From the NCBI RefSeq assembly GCF_954871325.1, contig NC_088776.1, positions 31,048,508 to 31,112,507 of the forward strand: a stretch of DNA of 64,000 bases, in the 5' to 3' direction. The notes beneath the pieces were generated by a model that was given only the letters and a program-made list of their open reading frames with translations, had not been told where the DNA came from and ran no database searches. The translations under genes were made by a program, and so were the position numbers. Positions 11,203 through 23,905 of the stretch are shown here, piece by piece (position 1 is the stretch's first letter; the number at the start of each line of letters is the position of its first letter). This stretch comes from Gordionus sp. m RMFG-2023 (lineage: Eukaryota > Nematomorpha > Gordioida > Chordodea > Parachordodidae).

Positions 11203-12832
11203 AAAGCATTATAGCGAATATGTTCAAGAATTACTATAGCGAATGTATTGCTGAAAAAACATTAGCGTCCTATTTTATTAAAATAGGCAATGTTCATAGC
11301 AAAATGAAACTGAAGATAAATTTTTTGAAAAAGATTATATATATTAAAAGATCAGATTCCAGTTCCACCGAGTTAATGGTGATGTTTATAATATATTTTT
11401 ATCGGTAAGCGGAAGATAATTCCCTGTAAAAACCCCCTTAAATTTATTTAGGGAATTTTTACTCAGTGGAATTATCTATGGTAACATTTTTATAAGAATG
11501 AAGAGCTCCACACTATAAATATCACTTAACCTATTTAACAGAAGTTCCTTCAAAAAATATAAATCAATAATAAAGTAAAGGCACAATTAATTATTTGAAA
11601 TTGTTTCATGTTTTTTCTTATAGTTAATAAATAATACTATAAAAATTTATAATTTATATTTAAAATACATTTTTTTAAACGTATGTATTTTCTCAACTCT
11701 AGTCATATATTCGCAATATAATTATCTAAGTTATTTTCAATTATAGACTTTCAGAGAAAGAATGACCGCCAATATTTTTGAAACGAGAAAACAAAATTAT
11801 AAATTTTAGAGGAAGAATGAGCTCCAATGTTTCATTAATATTTCAGGTATTATTAGTACTAGGAGGCTAAAATTATTGGCTCTTTTACACTTTTTACTTT
11901 TAAAACATTAAAGTAGATTAAATATATCAGAAGCGCATCTAAGTTAAAATATTTTTTAAATCAAAATTTATACTAAATAGTCATCTTCAACATGTTTTAT
12001 GCATCTGTAAGGCTAGAAACTGTGCAATTAAAATAACTTTTTTATTTTACTTTTCAAATTTAAAACAATAAAAATCAAAAATTATATATTTAAAATTTTA
12101 TACCCAAAAAGGAACCATAATTATGTCTAAAAATTTCTATTTGAATAAATTCAATTCTTATATTTGTAAAATGTTTACAATTTTCTTTTTCGCGTATAAA
12201 AAATATTATGCAGAAAGATATATAAATAAGACGATATAAAAATTTTATTTATAAATCATTAAAAGTTTTGGTCATATAAAATCAATTTATTTTTTAAAAA
12301 AATTGATATTAATTTACTTTTTAAAGAAATTAATGATACAGTTTAAATGTGTGTTAATGAAATATATTTTTTGCCATTAAATTAAAAACAGTATGAATGA
12401 GCCATAAATAAATATCACAAAGGATAGTGAATAAAATAAAACTAAATATCTATCAAAACGAATGAACATTTATTTTTAAAAAATTTGGCTCTTACACATT
12501 GATATTTGATTTTGGAACATAACCCAAATATAATAAGGTTTTAAGGGTATAAGTTGATAATATAGGCAACTTTATTTATTACTATTCCCCAAAAAGAAGG
12601 TGGGGAGGGGAAGGGGGTGAGTAGAGTTTATCTTACCTTTTAGATAATAATAATTAGCAAAAAAAGAGAAAATTTCAACTCACAATGAAGTTTTTTTGCC
12701 ATAGAAAATCGCTATATCGATGTTAGATAAAATATATGTTTATATTTTCGAATGATAATCTTCATATAATTAAAAATTATGTATTTAAATTATTAAATTT
12801 TAGGTTTATAATAAAAATGAGAGGTGACAAAC
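11203..12832. other. Intron 2 remainder, AT-rich, no gene seen
   Basis: Contains GCGAA-bearing words just right of copy A (11213-11290), short open frames without recognisable motifs, and a small GGGGAGGGGAAGGGGG patch near 12603-12617 of the kind found in decayed CAGTGGCG-ended hAT elements. No further exon of the kinase gene is needed here by the alignment. Confidence 0.4.
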
Positions 12833-12968
12833 TTTAATGAGATTTGCTGGCAAGACAGGGGAAGGATAGCTCTTGAGATAATTTGCTAAATCATAATCTA
12901 CGTGTTCAAAAATTAGAAATAGTATGACCTCGTTAGTCTTCTTAGCACCTTGAGCTATATCTAAAATT
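12833..12968 (-). CDS. CDK4/6-like kinase, exon 2: hinge region
   Basis: This 136-bp exon has no start codon and is too short to show as an open frame. It follows the acceptor caatag and gives one base that completes codon 173 as Lys, then 45 residues, ending ANLIK before a gtttgt donor. The core LIFEHVDYDLANYLK matches the CDK4 hinge (LVFEHVDQDLRTYLD), with the gatekeeper Phe kept. The spacing from the DIA (DVC in CDK4) motif to FEH is the same as in human CDK4. PVLPANLIK corresponds to GLPAETIK and joins exactly to DLLKQ of the next exon. Both neighbouring introns are about 10 kb and full of transposons. The donor gtttgt is weak but is the only one that keeps the alignment. Confidence 0.9.
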
Positions 12969-14039
12969 CTATTGATTTGTTATAAAATAAAATGGCGAAT
13001 TTATAGGTAATTGTATATATTAAATAAAATGACAAGTCTATAGTGTAGAAATAAACGTGGCCAAGATTTTCATAGGGCATTGGAATATTTGCCCCGCCTC
13101 TATTATTTTGAATGGATGCAAACTGTTCCTACCGTATTCATTTTTATTTTTTGTAGCCAAGAGAAGATTCTTTTTTCCTGTGCTTATGGATGAGTAAAAT
13201 ATATAACATACATATAATTAATAATCAAAATCATACTATACAATATTGCAAATATCAATTAAAAAATCATTTCCTGTTTTAAATTATTCTCTGATTACAC
13301 TATAAATTAACAGATAAATCTTCGATTGTTATATGGAAAGAATTAGTGTTGCTTGAAGTTACTTTTGAAGGGTAACTAGCTACATTCTTAAAAAGGTTAC
13401 TAGTTGTTACATTGATAGTTAATTTACAAATAACTTATATAACCTATCATTTTTAATAATTATTTTTATTATATAAAATTTTTACAAATTTTAATAAAAG
13501 GACATTAAAATAAGATTTAATTAAAGAAATGCGGCACTGAAAAGCTGAACTGTATAATCATTTGTATTAAAATTATATATATATGATTTTAATATATATT
13601 TGCACCCAAAAAAATATCTATAATATAATATTTATTTTTCATAAAAATTTGAGTTTAACAATTTTTTATGTGGCAGCGAGCTATTTCAAAATTTGTGTCC
13701 AAAGGTTGATAATTTTTCTAAATTAGGCCTATTAAAACAAATATGAATCAAAGAATGCATTATTCATATTCGATTCGTTTAAAAGAATAGAATAATTTAC
13801 TATTTGCATTCGTTTCGATTAATTCGTTTTTTAAAAATATTATTAAATAATTTATACGATAATACATTTACAGAATATTTTTATTGCACCTCTAATTTTA
13901 AAATGAAAAAATTATTATTAAAATCTGATGATAAAGAACATGCGATCAAGTTATTAACGAAATTAAAATGCATATTAATTAAATTTATAAAACCAAACCA
14001 ATTAGACAATTTTTAAGGCAGAGTTTTTCTTATTAAAAC

Positions 14040-15422
14040 TAGAAATGTAAAGTAGGGGAAATTTCCCCTATTTTTATTTTATGTTTTTTTGATCAAGATT
14101 TTGTTATATTTTTTTCTCTTGGTTCATATATCATAATTGTGTTTTGTTTTTATATGTATGTTCATTTTCGATAATATAATAATAGCTCAATTTTAGTAAG
14201 AAATATAGGAAAAGGTCATACTTCCTCTTCTAATTTTAATTTTACCAATAATACTATAATCTAATTTAATGAAATATATTAATAATTTTGCAACACCTTT
14301 TTATATTAAATTATTCATTTTCCATAGTGCAAAGTGTATTTGGAAAAAATTATTTCATTTGTTAAACAGCCAATATGAAAGGATTAAAAAATATAGTAAC
14401 CCAAAGATAAGATACAAATTGACCCTTATTAATTAATTTATAGAAAATTGGATTTGAGATTGCTATAAAAAAATTTATAACCCATTTCACTCTTATATGT
14501 TCACCCAGGACTAAAATGCATAAGGGAGGATTATATATCTAGTGAATTTATTTAAAGTAATTGTAGAAATAGGAAACACATAAAGTAACATAATAAATAA
14601 TGCCAGTAATGAAGAAAGCGTGGACCCATGTGAGAATTAAATATCCAATTATCGAATGCATCGGTCTGCCTCTTATGACTTGATTTGCTTTATAAATATC
14701 AGCAAATAAAATATTGCCAATTTAAATTTTAGTAAAATGTGTAAAATTCAACATTCTTCTACACATTTAAGGAAAAATAACTACTAAAAGATAAAAATAG
14801 GATTGTTTCCTTAAGGTTGCCTAGCCCCCAACTCTTTTGGAATAGCTATGACAATTAATAGTCTGTTAAGAAATAGATATTTTGAGGCAATACTCCTATT
14901 TTCATAGAGATATGAGACAATCTTTTTGATAATGAAATTTTTTAATGATCTTGCATATCTACACAATTTTATAGTCATTTCTGCACAAATAGAGGAAGTC
15001 GACGCGGACAAATCAAACTTATTTGACGTTCCTCAAGCATTTATTGATATCAGGGAAATCTCTTATGGAACGAAATTATACAGATTGAGCAATTTATTTT
15101 TAAAAAATTTGAAAAATTTTTGTTGCTGGGATAAATTTTACCTTGCTCATATACTTGACCCAAGATATTACGGATTTAATTTTAAAGACAATGTTGATAA
15201 AGGTTTAATGTTCCAATTTTCTGGATATCTAGATTTAGATGTTGTGAGACAAATGACAAATTACTCGATTTTAGAGATCTGGAATCGTTTCAAGCGAAGA
15301 TAAAAAATTAAATAATTGAAATTTATATCACACTTGTTTATATATTTTCGATGTAAAAAAATTAATATTGACCTGAAAATCATTTTTAAAGGAAATTTCC
15401 CTATTTCCCATTGTTACATTAG
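14040..15422 (+). mobile_element. hAT element with TAGAAATGTAAAG ends and GGGAAATTTCCC words
   Basis: The left end TAGAAATGTAAAGTAGGGG is followed by GGGGAAATTTCCCC. The right end has GGAAATTTCCC and TTACATTA. It resembles the neighbouring element 15463-18790. It contains the transposase piece at 14926-15303. I found no clean target duplication. Confidence 0.55.
14926..15303 (+). pseudogene. hAT transposase central fragment
   Basis: An open frame of 125 residues with no zinc finger and no C-terminal SER motif. HILDPRYYGF resembles the LDPRY/YPRFYG motif between the catalytic core and the dimerisation domain of hAT enzymes, and corresponds to YPRFYGVKLAYLEL of the minus-strand fragment at 17833-18147. 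Upstream, FDVPQAFIDIREIS fits the preceding helical insertion. It is only a middle piece. Confidence 0.55.
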
Positions 15423-15817
15423 TAATTGAGGCATGCGATTTTTTGACAGCAAATTAGTTACTTAGAGATGTAAATTTCCTTGGAAAATAGGTTCAGGGGA
15501 AATTTTCCCGGGAAAATTGAGGGAAAAGAGAAAATTAGTGGAAATAACGGAAAATTAAATAATCATAAAATACACTTTAAACCTTTCAATTTCTTTTATT
15601 GAATAACTTTATTTTGGGGAACTAAGGCAAAATAAAATGATTAAACAATAAAGACAAAAACTACAAACATTTCATTTTTTTTGAATTACTTTATTAATTA
15701 CAAGAAGCATGCATTATAAATTAGATTTAAAATTGATGGAATGCTAATGAAATAGCATCAACATCTTCATGGGATGTAATTGAAATATCATCATTATCAT
15801 TTTATATTGATAAAATG

Positions 15818-17682
15818 CAGTGTTGTTAAAATAGCGCGCTACAAGTAGAGCGCTACTTTTTTCAGTAGCGGTAGCTTTAGCGGGCTACTTTTTTAGAAAA
15901 TGGCGATAGCGGTAGCTCGTTACTAATGCGCTACTTCGCTACTTTCAATTTTACATAATAAATACATCTAAAAATTATATATTTATATTTATTTTAATTT
16001 TGAAATTTATATTTAAAAATATACATTATAAATCTAGTTATTAAAAATGTGTGAGATTATTGAAGATAGCGAAATTTCTTTGGAAAATGAGAAAAATATA
16101 GATTTTCCTTTCCCAAAATTCAAAAAATACTTTAATCTTGAATAAAAAATTACTACTGGATATCGGTTTCGATGCAAGATGTGTCGCAAAATTTTATCCT
16201 CAAATCATACAAGCAGCTTTAATTTAAAAAAACATTTAAAGGTAATATATTACACAGCTAATCCTTAATTTTTAAAATAAATTTAAATCAAAGCAATCAT
16301 TTTTTTATATATTCATAAATTTTATCTAAATTATTTAAAACATTTTAAAATAGTTATTTCAATCATTTTTATGTACTTATCTCCTACATAATTTTTATTC
16401 AAAGTATTACTGTTATAATTTTAGACTGTTCACACAAATTATAAATTGAAAAATATCTCAAAAGTTTTGGGGTAGCATTGTTTCTAGATGAGAAAAAAAT
16501 GTAAATGAATTATGTATTAAATCAAATAGGAATACAGTATTTTAATGTGGAGGAGCATACTTTTATTAAAGAATATACTGAAGTATTTTTAATTAATAAA
16601 TAATTTTATATTATATTTAACCATTTTAATTTTTTAGGTTATGCAATATGTTGCTGCCTCACTTAAAATCTTGGAAGGGCAAGATAATATGAGCATGGGA
16701 TATTATGTTCCCACACTGAGTATATTAATTACCAAGCTCAAAAGAATCAATAATCTAAAATTTTGCCAACCACTGGTAGAGTCTATGCTAAAAGACATTG
16801 AGAAAAGGTCAAAACTTTATTTTCATTTTCTATTATACAATTATATAAAATGAATGATTTATTGCTTGATTAGCCATAATTTAAATTGGCTTAATTTACA
16901 ACACAATCTATAATATTAATATATAGTATTAATATAAAATTCAAAATTAATATATTATTAATTACCTTGTGTATAATAATTATATTTTTAAAATCTTTAT
17001 TTTATTCTTCTTTTTTTATAATAAATACAATCGCTTTATATAAATTAGATTTCCAGATCTGTATGATGATGATAATGTAATAGCTGCTATCGTTCATCCT
17101 AGTTTCAAGTTAAATTGGCCATGCATTAATTTGACTGAATCTAAAGGGCAACTTGATAGGCTGATGTAACGTTAAAAAATGACATGCCTAACCATGATAC
17201 TAATACTATAGCAAAATCGAAACCGCGTCCTTCCATAGACGATTTTTTAAAATAAATAATAATAATATTATTATTGAACCTCTAGATTATTTTTTAAATC
17301 TAAAAATACACATTTAAATATTTTTGATTATTTTTTTCATATAAAAAGTGAGTTTATTAAATTTAATACTGCGTTGCCCTCAAGTGCTAGTGCTGAACGA
17401 TTATTTAGTATGGCAAAGCTTATACTTTCTGATAGTCGCTCTAGACTTAGGGATGACAGTACCGAAATGTTATTATTATTAAAGTGCAATAATAAATAAA
17501 ATATATATATATGTAACAAATTATAGTCATGTTATACCAATATTTTATTTGTGGAAATAAAGTTACGTAAAAAATATTTTAAAAAAAATCAAAATAGCGT
17601 AAAAAGTAGCTAATAGCGCGCTACTCATTTGAAAACGATAGCGGTAGCGCGCTACTTTTAAAAGTAGCGTTTAACAACACTG
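15818..17682 (+). mobile_element. hAT element with TAGCGCGCTAC subterminal repeats
   Basis: Ends CAGTGTTGTTAAAATAGC and GCGTTTAACAACACTG are inverted. Flanks ATAAAATG (15810-15817) and ATAAATTG (17683-17690) differ at one base. Words such as AGCGCGCTAC, GCGGTAGC and AGCGCTAC recur over about 120 bp at each end. Same family as 27237-33800. Confidence 0.82.
16150..17500 (+). pseudogene. Broken hAT transposase of the TAGCGCGCTAC family
   Basis: Order of pieces: a BED-like zinc finger near 16156-16242 (GYRFRCKMCRKILSS, then NLKKHLK); a central frame at 16641-16853 (MQYVAASLKILEGQDN, YVPTLSILITKLKRI); IVHPSFKLNWPCIN near 17090-17140; and the C-terminal dimerisation motif ALPSSASAERLFSMAKLILS near 17370-17440 followed by RSRLRDD. 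The pieces lie in different frames with AT-rich gaps (about 16243-16640 and 16854-17050) that could be introns or decay; in either case there are extra stops near 17167. Confidence 0.7.
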
Positions 17683-17832
17683 ATAAATTGTAATCTGAAA
17701 TTTTTTTATGATATCCCGAACATGATGTATTTGTGTGATCCTTTAAATGTATGTTATACCTGGATATTAATTTTTCGACTCTTCCATTCTTATTCTATTA
17801 CTCGTTTTTGAATGAATTTTTTTAAATGCTGA

Positions 17833-18660
17833 CTAGATTCTTTCTAACGCTTGAGGGTGGTATCGGAAGTTGATTTGAACACAAGCCTCCCCACCATATG
17901 AGTGGTGTAGTATGGTCTGAGCTCTCCCATATGCCAGCTCCTTTATAGAAACCTTGTTTGAACGATATTCTGCTAAATTACTCATAATTTTTCTAATATC
18001 GCAATTTGAAAAAATATTTATTAAATTTAAAGCTACTGTTAATTCAAGATATGCTAATTTCACACCATAAAATCTAGGATACAAAGATTTGTTGCATAAT
18101 GATAAGGCAACAAAATTTCCATCGTTTATTAATATGTATCTTAACACTTTTTAAATAATTTTCATTAAAAATAAAAGTTGAGGAATTGAGTTTTTTATAT
18201 CCCAAAATATTTCTGATACGTCAGATAATAATCCGATTCTACAATTATATTTTTGTTATAAATAAATTCCAAAAAAGTCAGTATAGACTTTAATTTATCC
18301 CAGTATCCTTTTTGTCCAATATAATACGCCATCTTTGTTTGTCTATTAATAAACTTGAAATTGCATTTTCTTGCAAAACTTCCTTATTTTTCACAACACT
18401 TTGCAACATTATAATAAAACCTCTCCATTTTGTCGGACTTGGAATTTTTAAGGAAGATTTATATCCTTTCAATATTTGCCTTTTTTAAAAGTTGCCAATA
18501 AAATGCCATTAAATTTTATATATTTAACTATTTCTTTGACTTTTTTGATGATTTTTCAATAAAAAGTATTTGGATAAATCTTTAATAAGCAGATTCAAGC
18601 CATGTGCGGCACATCCAAAGCATTCAATTAAAGGCTCACGAGGAAAATAAAAATTATTTT
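17833..18660 (-). pseudogene. Broken hAT transposase, minus strand
   Basis: Read downward from about 18660: CFGCAAHGLNLLIKDLSK (CxxH pair of hAT enzymes), then the frame 18472-18290 with IPSPTKWRGFIIMLQS (TRW-type motif, here TKW), then 18147-17833 with YPRFYGVKLAYLEL. The order fits a hAT core. Frame changes between pieces show decay. Belongs to the element 15463-18790. Confidence 0.6.
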
Positions 18661-19783
18661 AAAATTTATTATAATCATAATTTTTGAAATAGAATATTAT
18701 ATTTTATAAAAAATAAATCATAATTTTTGCAATAAAATATTATATTTATATTAAGGGAAGATTCGGGAAATTTCCCTACCTTTACATCTCTAGTTACAAC
18801 TAAGAATTTCATAAGCAGTTGAAGCATAATCTTTTAATTAGACCTGCCAGATTGATAGATAAGTATATTTATGATTTTCTTATGGAGATGGGGGGGGGGC
18901 ATTATTAGTTGGGGCTTTCCGCCATAAATTTTATTGGACGTCTTTACCTCCACTTATTGTACACTTTTGGATAAATTATATTTTTATAATAGCAATTTTG
19001 GTTTTTCACTTATTTAAGGTTAATTTTGGATATTTACTTTTTTTATAAAAATGTCTCCTAAAAATTTTGGAATTATAGTCGTAATTTAAAATAAAATTGC
19101 TTATTTTTCTTTCAAATTATGGTTTGTAATAATATATTGTATAAATTTTTGAGGGAAAAAGGGCGGAGGGTTTAGGAAATTTTTTTATGATATTTAACAG
19201 AACATGTAAATTTCCGAAGGCGGGGGGGGGGGGGTTATCGCTCTATCTCTCCATTTCTTGGATACGGGATTGATGGGTTATCAGAAATGACAAATAAGTT
19301 TAAAATATTTTAAAACATACTACTAATTATTCCAAATATTTCGAATTAAATCAAACTATTTGAATAATTTGATTCAAACAAATCCATTTATTCAAATAAT
19401 TTGTTGAATAATCCTTTATTCGTATTTGAGCAAAACAAATAATTTACTATTTGCATTCGTTACTATTCAATTTGATTTGAATCATTTAAAGCGAATCAAA
19501 TATTTGTTTCATTTTTGATTAACCCCACTTTGAATATAAGCTTCCATAGACTTAAAATGTTTTAGGGAGCTTTTTATAAAGGTTAGACTTTATATTTAAT
19601 AAAATATGTAATTTCGAGGTTCGGAAATAATCATATAATGAATAATAAAATATATATCATTTAACATATAAAAAGTAATAGTTACTTTTTAGTTACATTC
19701 CAAAATACAAGTTACAATCTTTTCATTTGTAACTAGTTGCAGTTATTATTTCGCAAAAGTAAGTAGTTACTTTAATAACACTA

Positions 19784-22615
19784 GTAAGCATATAAATGTT
19801 ACGCAAGATTTCTTTAGAATAGAAAAATTACTTGTGTCCGATTAAGAGTAATATATTTAATTTCATACTAACCAAAGGATATATTTTTTAAAAAAAGTCA
19901 AATTTTTTAAAGTAATCAGGTTTATTATCGCAAACAGGATGCATTATATTTTATTTCTCCTAAAGATCTCAAATAAATGATAAAAATTTTACATAAAAAC
20001 TAAGCTTTAAACTCGAATTTATAAAAAAAATAACGTTATCGAAATTAAGTAATTTTTTTGATAGATAATTACGCCCTTTTTTGTAATTAAAACTTAATTA
20101 ATGCGTTATAATCTACTTGACTATATTATTTATGCAATTGATAAAGTCATAAAAATTGTAGGTAACAGAGGCAGATATCATTTTGCAAAAATGAATGGCT
20201 AGACTTTTAATAAAAATAATACTCTCGTCATTTCGCGGAAAGTAGATGATAATCAAAGAAATAAATTGTCAATTTTTTATCATTATAAATAAGGATTGAC
20301 ATAATATCTTTGATCAAAGTTTTAGAATCAAAATCTCGAAACCGGGTAAAATCTAGAAACTTGAACCATACCCTTTTCTTATTCCCATGAATTTGTTCTA
20401 ACAAAAGTACAAATAATTTAAACTTTATATAAACTTTTTTGTTTATTCAGAGTTTGGAACCGAGTAAAATTTACTAACCTAAACTTCTTTTGTCAGAAAT
20501 CAGAGTATCTTTAAAAAATATTCAGAATCGAAATCTTTTTTAATAGATTGCAAACGCTGTGTTTAATTGCATATCAAATAAATATTAAAATTAGATATCA
20601 AATTACACATTAAATTTTTCTCCTTTAGCCCGAAATATAAAGTTCAAACATCAATTATTACAATATTCAAGTAAATTATATGGATGCATATTTAACTGAT
20701 GAGAATGAAATATGTTTATACTAATCAAATGAAGAGTAAAGATAAGCCAATATTTCAAACTTTTCACATTATCGGTATATAGTGTAAGCTTATAAAATTC
20801 AAATTAATAAATTTTTTTATTATTTTTTTTAATGTGATATTTGCATAAATTATAAGTTTATTTTGTAAATAAAAAATTAAATGTCCTATTGACCCGGAGC
20901 CATATCATATAATAGTCTGGTATAAATCAATCCACGTTGTGCCAAAATTATATTATTTTTTTTATAAATTTTTAGATATAATTGTCCATAAATTATTCCT
21001 TTTATATATTATATATAAGGGTAAAGATAAGAATGTCTACCTAATCTAATACCTTAAATGGAGAAAACAACACTGGGACATATTTTTACTGTAATTATTA
21101 ACCGTTTCCTCTATTTATTTTTATCTTATCATGTAAGTAATTATGCTTATTCACGCATACTCAACTCGAACACAAAACCACAGGAATTTTATTGTATTTT
21201 AATTTATCTAATAATTATTTATCTAGATAGATTAAAAGTTATATTGTATATAAAATTTCTTTTTTAGGTGATAATTTTTTTTTTATCAAGGACAAACCCC
21301 TTTATAATTTTAAAGACTTATGTAAAAAGTGGGAAAAAATTATTTTTATAGAAAGGTAAGATAATTTTTAATAACTATTTTTTAAAAATGCATTAAAAAA
21401 ATAATGCATCCATCGATAAGAATGGGTTCTTTCATTCTTTTTACGCATATCACTTAATTTAAATTTGTTACTCCAATAAATGGATTTGATATTATTAAAT
21501 GACATCCATGTATTACTATTTAATAAGTTTTTCCAATTTATAAAATACAAGATCTTTTTTTGTATTGTTTTATTTCATCCGATAGGTAAACATGTTTACA
21601 ACAAATTTCTGATGAGCTAATTGTATTATTTTTTTTAAAACAAGGTATCCAGGCTATGAATAAACATTTTATATTGCATTTTGTTTGTGTAAGATGAGTA
21701 TCTTTTAAAGTAAACATGATATATATTTCAATAACTGTGAAGTAAATCAGACGAACTTTCTTAAATAGGATATTTTCACAAATAAAAAAATAATAATTGT
21801 AAATCAAGGTCTACAAGCTCGATTTTTATCGGCCAAGCCTGCCTGAAGCCCAGTGACATTTTTTTATAGAATTATGGCTAACCATCCGCTATAAATGAAA
21901 TTAGGGAAAAATATATCAAGCTTATTTATTTTAAAATTATGTATTACATATAAATATTTAGTACTTAGCCAGGAGGGACAAGGGGAAATCCTCCCCCCCC
22001 CATCGGAAATTTGCCTGCTCGTTAACATTTTAAACTAATAAAAAAAATTCCCCCGCATGAACCCCCTTTACTCTAAAATGTATACAAAATATGACTATAT
22101 AAAATTTTGAAAGAAAAAATTATAATTTTTAAAAATAACTATAATTCAAAATTATTAGAAAAAAATATTTGTATACAAAAAAGTGAGAACCCGAAATTAT
22201 TTTATAAAAAGCGAATATAACCAAAGGCCTATAATAATTGGATTTAGACATCTCCAATAAAATTTATGGGGAAAACTTACCTAATAGTGATCTCTTCCCC
22301 TACAAAAATCTTGGCTACGCCTTGGTTACGTTTATTAATTATTTTCTCACCTAATTATTTTTAAACTTTTCTTATTTTTAAAATTCATTTTATAATTGTG
22401 ATACTGGAAAAAGGAAGAAAACATATCATTTATATTTTTCTGAGCCACAGACCGATTATATATTTTTGATAATTGGTTCTACAGGAATCTTAAAGCTGAT
22501 CATGGTAAGTTTAGTTCAGCAGGCTCATTTTTATATATTCAATCAATCATTTTTTTTAATTATTATTTTAGCCATTTTTCAATATAAAGAAAATTAATTG
22601 ATTATTCATATATAC
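19784..22615. other. Intron 1 remainder, AT-rich with short transposon remnants
   Basis: No exon seen. Two overlapping minus-strand frames near 21368-21807 contain a run of cysteines but match nothing I know and are in different frames. A MITE-like piece lies at 21959-22323. A fragment at about 21826-21880 (AAGGTCTACAAGCTCG) resembles another at 23637-23660, near terminal sequences of the CAGACCTCTA family. Confidence 0.4.
21959..22323. mobile_element. MITE-like remnant of the CAGTGGCGTAGCC hAT family
   Basis: The left side has TTAGCCAGGAGGG followed by a C run, and the right side TCTTGGCTACGCC; these resemble the inverted ends of the elements at 1897-6748 and 52262-53799. The interior has no coding frame. 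No clear target duplication. Confidence 0.5.
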
Positions 22616-23133
22616 TTGACTAAATTAGGATGTTGAAAGTAAGAGAGATGCTTGAGATAGGCTATTTCTCTTAACAAATTGCAAGGCACACCCTGGTCAG
22701 AGGAAAGAGGTATAATCAATTTTTTGAGCGCCACGAATTTATCAGAGTTATTAGGGTCTCTTGCTTTATAAACTATACCCTCAGCTCCGGACCCAATGAT
22801 TTCGACATCCTGGAAAGCCGAGGCTTTGTTATTATTGCTATTATCTCTTCTGTCGCTGTTATTTATACTAGCGTTTAAAGGTAAAGAATGTTTCTTCTGA
22901 TAATCGGTCTCATCGAATTGACTGATGACTATGGGTGGATTTTGATTAGCAGTAATATTATAATTGTTAAGGTTCCCAAAATTTTGAGTGGGGTTTAGGA
23001 AATAATGGGAATCGTTTTTTAGAAGACTATGATGAATTATATTATTTTGACGAACGCAATGCGTCATGGATGAAAACTCGCCATTTATTAGAAGGTTGGA
23101 CGGTAGGTTTGTAACTGCGGATATATCATTCAT
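22616..23133 (-). CDS. CDK4/6-like kinase, exon 1: N-terminal extension, glycine loop, C-helix
   Basis: Codes for residues 1-172 plus two bases of codon 173. The ATG at 23133 is the first in this open frame. Residues 1 to about 108 are an Asn/Ser-rich extension with no motif I recognise; human CDK4 and CDK6 lack such a long extension. The kinase domain starts near residue 109 with the glycine loop GSGAEG (114-119), followed by VYKARD, the VALKK lysine (Lys137) and a cyclin-binding helix PCNLLRE with Glu156. In CDK4 the loop reads GVGAYG, so the tyrosine position is Glu here, and the PISTVRE helix is diverged. The exon ends at the donor gtatat (22615 downward), in phase 2. A stop follows soon in the intron, so the frame must be spliced. 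Confidence 0.9.
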
Positions 23134-23905
23134 TTTCGAATTTTATTCAATTTGAGTCATGACTGGCGTATTTATTTTCCTTGATAAAAATAGACTTGTA
23201 ATAAAAATTTATAATGAATAAATATTTGTAAAAAAAGATCAAGATTTAAAAACTGTTTTCTTCTGGTAAATGACATTTGCGGGAACGAAACCAGATGTGA
23301 TTGTGATTTTTTAAATAATGTTTAAACGTTTTCATTTTAAATCAATTACATCATATTAAATAATTATTTTACAAAAAGTTGTGCCTTCAAAGTTTTTAAT
23401 TATGGAAATAATTTAATATTTTTAAAAACATATTTAATTTCAAAGATCGTGAAAAAAAAATTAAATAAATAAAGGTAAAAAAAAATAAATAATAAAATAA
23501 AAAAAAATATTGAAAATTGTATCATTGAACTGAACAAAGTTTAAAAAAAATATATAAATAATATTTGTAATGGTAAACATAGATTAATTTTAGAGAGCAC
23601 TAATTAATTACGCTAAAATTCGTTACCTAGCTTAAAGGTCTACAACCGGCTTTTTAGCCATGGTCGGGTCGGTTAAAAAAATTTAACAATGGGCACGTGG
23701 GTTTAAAATATTTTACGGATGAAATAGGGACAGGCATATATTTATCAAAAATTACTTCTTTATCTAGATTTTGTATATTTTAAGAGTTTACATATAGATA
23801 ACAAAGATGTGCAATAGGGTTGGCAAATAGAAATCGATTTGATTTAAATCAATATTTTTAATAAAAGTTAATTTACAAAATTTGATTAAAATACTTAATA
23901 TAATG
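23134..23905. other. 5' flank of the kinase gene
   Basis: AT-rich sequence upstream of the kinase start codon, where a promoter and 5' untranslated exons would be expected. I see no convincing promoter element among the many A/T runs. A piece at about 23637-23745 (GGTCGGGTCGG, GGGCACGTGGG) looks like a decayed GC-rich transposon end. Confidence 0.4.

Larger units (their letters stand above)
15463..18790 (-). mobile_element. hAT element with TAGAGATGTAAATTTCC ends, split by another hAT
   Basis: The left end TAGAGATGTAAATTTCC and the right end GGAAATTTCCCTACC...TTTACATCTC are inverted. Flanks TAGTTACT (15455-15462) and TAGTTACA (18791-18798) match at seven of eight. Its transposase remnant is on the minus strand (17833-18660). 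The hAT at 15818-17682 interrupts it. Confidence 0.7.
13344..19783. mobile_element. Outer hAT-like element of the intron-1 stack
   Basis: The left end TAGTGTTGCTTGAAGTTAC and right end ACTTTAATAACACTA are inverted. Flanks GAAAGAAT (13336-13343) and GTAAGCAT (19784-19791) agree at six of eight positions, a decayed 8-bp duplication. GTTACT-type words repeat near both ends (13360-13440, 19670-19770). Inside, ATTCGAAT-type repeats at 13735-13830 and 19310-19530 probably mark a further decayed element, within which lie the copies at 14040-15422 and 15463-18790. Confidence 0.55.

Noticed and set aside
14401-14470. Possible tRNA-like or other small RNA gene in AT-rich spacers
   Set aside because: I looked for a T-arm word (GGTTCGAATCC type) with matching acceptor stems across the window. 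The only near match (GGTTCGAATCATCG at about 35599) is within the Mutator-like transposase coding region.
21368-21807. Two minus-strand frames with several cysteines in intron 1
   Set aside because: They are in different frames, have no clear splice signals, and match no family I know. I cannot support a gene.
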